From NCBI GenBank assembly GCA_900545325.1, contig UQZE01000069.1, positions 1 to 11,003 of the forward strand: a stretch of 11,003 nt of DNA, in the 5' to 3' direction. Under the pieces are notes generated by a model. It saw nothing but the letters and a program-made list of their open reading frames with translations. It was not told the origin of the DNA and ran no database searches. The translations under genes and the position numbers were made by a program. Shown here one piece after another: positions 8,045 to 11,003 of the stretch; position 1 is the first letter of the stretch, and every line of letters begins with the position of its first letter. The DNA comes from an uncultured Eubacteriales bacterium. Its GTDB lineage: Bacteria; Bacillota; Clostridia; Christensenellales; Borkfalkiaceae.

Positions 8045-8383
8045 ATGCTCGCTTTATGTTACGTTTTGGCCGCCGTTTACACGATTTCCATCAACGTGTA
8101 CGGCGTGCTGCTTCTAAAATTTCAGAAAACCGCAAGCGAAGCCGAGGACGAGGACGAACGCGTGAGCGACGGCAAACTGCTGCTCGCCGCCGTGCTGGGC
8201 GGCGCGATCGGCATTTACGCGTTCATGTTCGTGTTCAAATACCGCCTGAAAAGCCTTGCGTTCATGATACTCATGCCTCTGCTCGCCGCGCTCATGATAT
8301 TTTTGTGGTACCTGCTCGTCAGCTGGAATTTCGGCGTGCTCCGCGTGGCCGCGGCGGCGCTTATTCCGCTTCTAACGGCGTAA
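8045..8383 (+). CDS. Small DUF1294-like membrane protein
   Basis: A 112-residue integral membrane protein of unknown function. Hydrophobic segments lie at about 2-24, 44-64 and 71-94, with a shorter one at 96-111. An acidic loop (EAEDEDER, 32-39) separates the first two, and KYRLKS (65-70) is the basic loop after the second. The order Asn in the first helix, RVSDGKLLL, then LGGAIGIYAFMF-K and a closing MPLL follows the DUF1294 pattern (RIPE..LL, GG.LG...M, HK.RK), but the usual HK is replaced by KY, so it is a divergent member. The start at 8045 has GGGGG five bases upstream. A longer frame beginning at 7955 has no binding site and would run through the promoter. The last 23 bases overlap the end of the opposing adenine deaminase gene. 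Confidence 0.75.
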   Translation: MLALCYVLAAVYTISINVYGVLLLKFQKTASEAEDEDERVSDGKLLLAAVLGGAIGIYAFMFVFKYRLKSLAFMILMPLLAALMIFLWYLLVSWNFGVLRVAAAALIPLLTA

Positions 8384-10088
8384 AGCCGAACCTGCCCACG
8401 TCGAACAGGCCTCTGTCCGTGATCTTTATTTCGGGTATGACGACGAGCGCCAGAAAGGAAAGGCTCATAAAGGGCTGAATGTCCTTTGCGACGCCCATGC
8501 CGTAGGCTTCCGAGATCATCTTTTCGAGCCTTTTTTCAAACTCGTCTATTTCCAGCACGGACATAAGCCCCGCGATCTCCAGCGGCAGGGAATCGGCCAC
8601 TTTTCCGTCCTTCACGAGCGCCATGCCGCCGCCTATCCTTTCTATCTCTTTCACCGCGGCGTACATATTTTCGCTGCTGTCGCCGAGCACGATGATGTTG
8701 TGCGAATCGTGCGAAACGGTGAGCGCAATGGCGCCGTTTTTCAATCCGTAGCCCTCGATCAGCCCCAGTCCGACGTTGCCCGTGGCTTTATGCCTTTCCA
8801 CCACGGCGAGCTTGAGCAGATCCGTGCCCGCAATATCGACCTTTCCGTCCGCAAGTCTGACTTTGCGGATTATTTTTTCGGTTACGACGTTTTGGTGGAG
8901 CAGGCGTATGACCTTGACGTTTTCCGAACGCGAATAAATATCGAAATCGGCGGGCGCAAGCGGCTTGATATGCACCGTGCTCAGCACCTTTTTGTCCTCA
9001 TGGCGCGCACATTCGAAAAGCGGCCTGCCGTCCTTTGCGGCGAGTCTGCCGTTTTTGACGACGAACGAAACGTTGAAATTTTTCAGATCGTCCACGCATA
9101 CGATATCCGCGACGTACGACGGCGCGACGGCGCCGTAGCCTTTGAGCCCGTAACATTCCGCCGTGTTGAGCGTGCCCATAGTAACCGCCCAAAGCGGATT
9201 TACGCCGTTTTGCACCAAAATCCGCAATACGTTGTCGATATGCCCGCCCCTTTTGAGGTCGCAGGCGTGGCGGTCGTCCGTGCAGAGAATAAAGCGGCGC
9301 ATGGTCTCCGCGCGCACCGCTTTTGCGTTTGCCGCCGCGTTCCTCGTCGCCGATCCCTCGCGGATATGCACGTACATGCCGCGCGCGATCTTTTCTTCTA
9401 TTTCCTTTTCGCCCATGCATTCGTGGTCGGTCTTTATCCCGCCGCAGAGATAGGCGTTCAGTTCTTTTCCGGAAAGTTCGGGCGCGTGTCCGTCCACCGC
9501 GCAGCCTTTGCGCCGCGCGACGCAAAGTTTTTTCACGTCTTCTTCGGCGGCGTTCACCACGCCGGGATAATTCATGTATTCGCCCAAGCCCCACACGCCT
9601 TTATCGCCGATATGGGCGGCTATTTCCCCGCTGTCCAGCACCGCGCCGCTGTTTTCGTAAGGCGTGGCGGGCACGCAGGACGGGAACATGATCTTCACCG
9701 TGAGCGGCGTTTTCGCGGACGCTTCCGCGAGATAGCGCACGCCGTCCGCGCCGCAGACGTTAGCTATCTCGTGCGGGTCGGCGATAAGCGTGGTGGTGCC
9801 GTGCGGCAGGACGGCCTTGGAAAGTTCTTCGGGCGTGAGCTGGGTGCTCTCTATGTGCATATGCCCGTCTATCAGACCGGGTATGAGGTATTTTCCCGCC
9901 GCGTCGATCTCCGTCTTGCCCGCATACTCTCCGACGCCGACGATTCTGTCGCCGACAACGGCGACGTCCCCCTCTTCGATCTTCTGCGTGAATACGTTGA
10001 CGATCTTCGCCCGTTTGATGACGAGATCGGCCTTCTCCCGCCCCGCGGCGGCGTCGATTTCCCGTTTCATTTTCTGTTCGTCGTTCAT
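8361..10088 (-). CDS. ade: Adenine deaminase
   Basis: A metal-dependent amidohydrolase that converts adenine to hypoxanthine and ammonia in purine salvage; cytosolic. The protein has 575 residues, typical of the bacterial Ade family. Metal and active-site motifs in order: GHMHIES (H76, H78), DPHEIANV (104-111), SCVPATP (137-143), GEYMN (E170), GHAP (H201), TDHE (H222), REGSA (243-247) and CTDDRH (D271, D272, H274). The C-terminal half contains the family's SHDSHN (459-464) and closes with IPEIKITDRGLFD. The ATG at 10088 has GAGAGGA upstream and overlaps the stop of the preceding methyltransferase as ATGA, so translation is probably coupled. Some members of this family act on N6-methyladenine, which makes the neighbour notable. 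Its 3' end overlaps the opposing DUF1294-like gene by 23 bases, with no terminator visible between them. Confidence 0.95.
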   Translation of the reverse strand: MNDEQKMKREIDAAAGREKADLVIKRAKIVNVFTQKIEEGDVAVVGDRIVGVGEYAGKTEIDAAGKYLIPGLIDGHMHIESTQLTPEELSKAVLPHGTTTLIADPHEIANVCGADGVRYLAEASAKTPLTVKIMFPSCVPATPYENSGAVLDSGEIAAHIGDKGVWGLGEYMNYPGVVNAAEEDVKKLCVARRKGCAVDGHAPELSGKELNAYLCGGIKTDHECMGEKEIEEKIARGMYVHIREGSATRNAAANAKAVRAETMRRFILCTDDRHACDLKRGGHIDNVLRILVQNGVNPLWAVTMGTLNTAECYGLKGYGAVAPSYVADIVCVDDLKNFNVSFVVKNGRLAAKDGRPLFECARHEDKKVLSTVHIKPLAPADFDIYSRSENVKVIRLLHQNVVTEKIIRKVRLADGKVDIAGTDLLKLAVVERHKATGNVGLGLIEGYGLKNGAIALTVSHDSHNIIVLGDSSENMYAAVKEIERIGGGMALVKDGKVADSLPLEIAGLMSVLEIDEFEKRLEKMISEAYGMGVAKDIQPFMSLSFLALVVIPEIKITDRGLFDVGRFGFTPLEAE

Positions 10089-11003
10089 AATTTGGTGTTC
10101 CTCTCGTAAAATATTCCGTCTTTATAGCCCTGGATGCCGCGGTTTTCCTCCGCGTCCTCCAGCCGTTTCTCCGCCCACGCGCAGTAAAGCGGATTTTGTT
10201 CCACGCCTATATATCTTCTGCCCAGCTTTTTCGCCGTAACGCTCGTGGTGCCCGAACCGAGAAATGGATCGAACACGAGATCGCCCTCGCGCGAACTCGC
10301 CAATATAAGTTTTGCAACCAGTTTTTCGGGTTTCTGCGTCGGGTGCGCGGTGTTTTCCGCCATAGACCAGTAGGGCACAGAAACGTCGTCCCAGAAGTTC
10401 GAAGGGCAGGTCATGCGGAATTTGCCGTTTTCCTCCTCCGTCCAGTCTTTCGGCGCGCCTTTTTCCCGATAGGGCGCAATCACCTTTTTCTTGAGTTTGA
10501 CCGCCTCCAGATTAAAGGTATAGCGGCTGCCGTTCACGGCGAACCAGATATCCTCCAGCCCGTTTTTCCAGTTTCTTTCCGCGCCGCGCCCCTTTTCGCG
10601 CTGCCAGGTGATGCGGTTTATGACTTTCAGTTTTTTTTCGAGCACGCCGCCGATCGCCATGGACGAACGCCAGTCGCAGCAGACGTAAACGCTGCCGTTT
10701 TTTTTCAGCAGCGGCAGAACGGCGTTCAGCCACTTTTCCGTATACGCGGCGTATTCCCCGCTGTCCGTGGCGGCGAAGCGGTTTCCGTGAAAATTTTTAT
10801 CGAGATTGTAGGGAGGATCGGCGACGATGAGGTCCACGCTTTCCCGCGCTATGTGTTTCACCGCCTCGAACATATCGCCCAGCACGGTAACGTTTACCCG
10901 CTCTTCCGTCAGTTCTTCCGCTGCGACCGCCCGCTGCAGGTAGATCCGCCCTTCTTCCTCGCCGAAGTCTATCGTCTTGTTGCGGGGTGATTTTTTCTTT
11001 TCC
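10085..11003 (-). CDS. Beta-class site-specific DNA methyltransferase, 5' end outside the window
   Basis: An S-adenosylmethionine-dependent enzyme that methylates an exocyclic amino group in DNA, most likely N6 of adenine. The catalytic motif IV DPPYN (codons near 10819-10805) precedes the AdoMet motif I FDPFLGSGTT (near 10273-10244), the order that defines the beta class. HPTQKPEKL before motif I is also typical. An in-frame GTG at 10885 is not the start: the frame runs open to the right edge for 39 further codons (EKKKSPRNKTIDFG... then LTEERVNVT), protein-like and leading into VLGDMFEAV, so the true start lies beyond 11003. At least 305 codons are visible. N4-cytosine specificity cannot be excluded, because DPPY and SPPY enzymes are related. 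No restriction endonuclease is visible. The stop overlaps the ade start by four bases. Confidence 0.88.
   Translation of the reverse strand, partial: EKKKSPRNKTIDFGEEEGRIYLQRAVAAEELTEERVNVTVLGDMFEAVKHIARESVDLIVADPPYNLDKNFHGNRFAATDSGEYAAYTEKWLNAVLPLLKKNGSVYVCCDWRSSMAIGGVLEKKLKVINRITWQREKGRGAERNWKNGLEDIWFAVNGSRYTFNLEAVKLKKKVIAPYREKGAPKDWTEEENGKFRMTCPSNFWDDVSVPYWSMAENTAHPTQKPEKLVAKLILASSREGDLVFDPFLGSGTTSVTAKKLGRRYIGVEQNPLYCAWAEKRLEDAEENRGIQGYKDGIFYERNTKL

Noticed and set aside
8700..10109. A 469-codon open frame on the plus strand opposite ade
   Set aside because: It is an antisense shadow: ade has all its motifs in order on the other strand, while this product is Arg/His/Phe-rich without a domain.
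10085..10885. Complete methyltransferase starting at GTG 10885
   Set aside because: The open frame continues to the window edge for 39 protein-like codons and no binding site precedes the GTG, so the gene is cut by the window.

Overview
The window looks like chromosomal DNA of an anaerobic, fermentative member of the Clostridia (Bacillota). The evidence is a trimeric NAD(H)-linked [FeFe]-hydrogenase, NrdR, a Gram-positive style lipoprotein, A/G-rich ribosome binding sites and sigma-A type promoters. Codon use is GC-rich at third positions, which produces very long antisense reading frames. A gut lineage with moderately high GC is plausible, but that is inference. No tRNA, rRNA, CRISPR array, insertion sequence or phage gene was seen.

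Layout. (1) 1-2001, plus strand: the 3' part of serC, then serA 12 bases later, two consecutive steps of the phosphorylated serine pathway. (2) 2002-3136: a long-looped hairpin probably serving both converging genes, then a minus-strand lipoprotein of unknown function with its own strong promoter, set apart by a second hairpin. (3) 3137-7340, minus strand: a three-gene hydrogenase operon in the order NuoE-like (HndA/HydC), NuoF-like with ferredoxin domains (HndC/HydB), and catalytic [FeFe] subunit (HndD/HydA). It has a good promoter, and just downstream of it lie two abutting inverted repeats that may be a redox (Rex-type) operator. (4) 7381-7990: nrdR, which ends in a textbook UUCG-loop terminator. 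NrdR faces away from a small DUF1294-like membrane protein gene, and their promoters appear to overlap. (5) 8045-11003: the membrane protein gene runs tail-to-tail into an adenine deaminase gene (23-base overlap). That gene is itself joined by an ATGA overlap to an upstream beta-class DNA methyltransferase gene, cut by the window edge.

How the genes work together. The three hydrogenase subunits should form one soluble complex that links NAD(P)H, probably together with ferredoxin, to H2. This is typical of fermenters disposing of reductant, and NADH-responsive control would fit. The other genes are mostly housekeeping: serine synthesis, ribonucleotide reductase control, purine salvage. I see no clearly undescribed system. 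The items most worth checking are the operator-like repeats, the TSCSPGW hydrogenase motif and the methyltransferase/adenine deaminase coupling.
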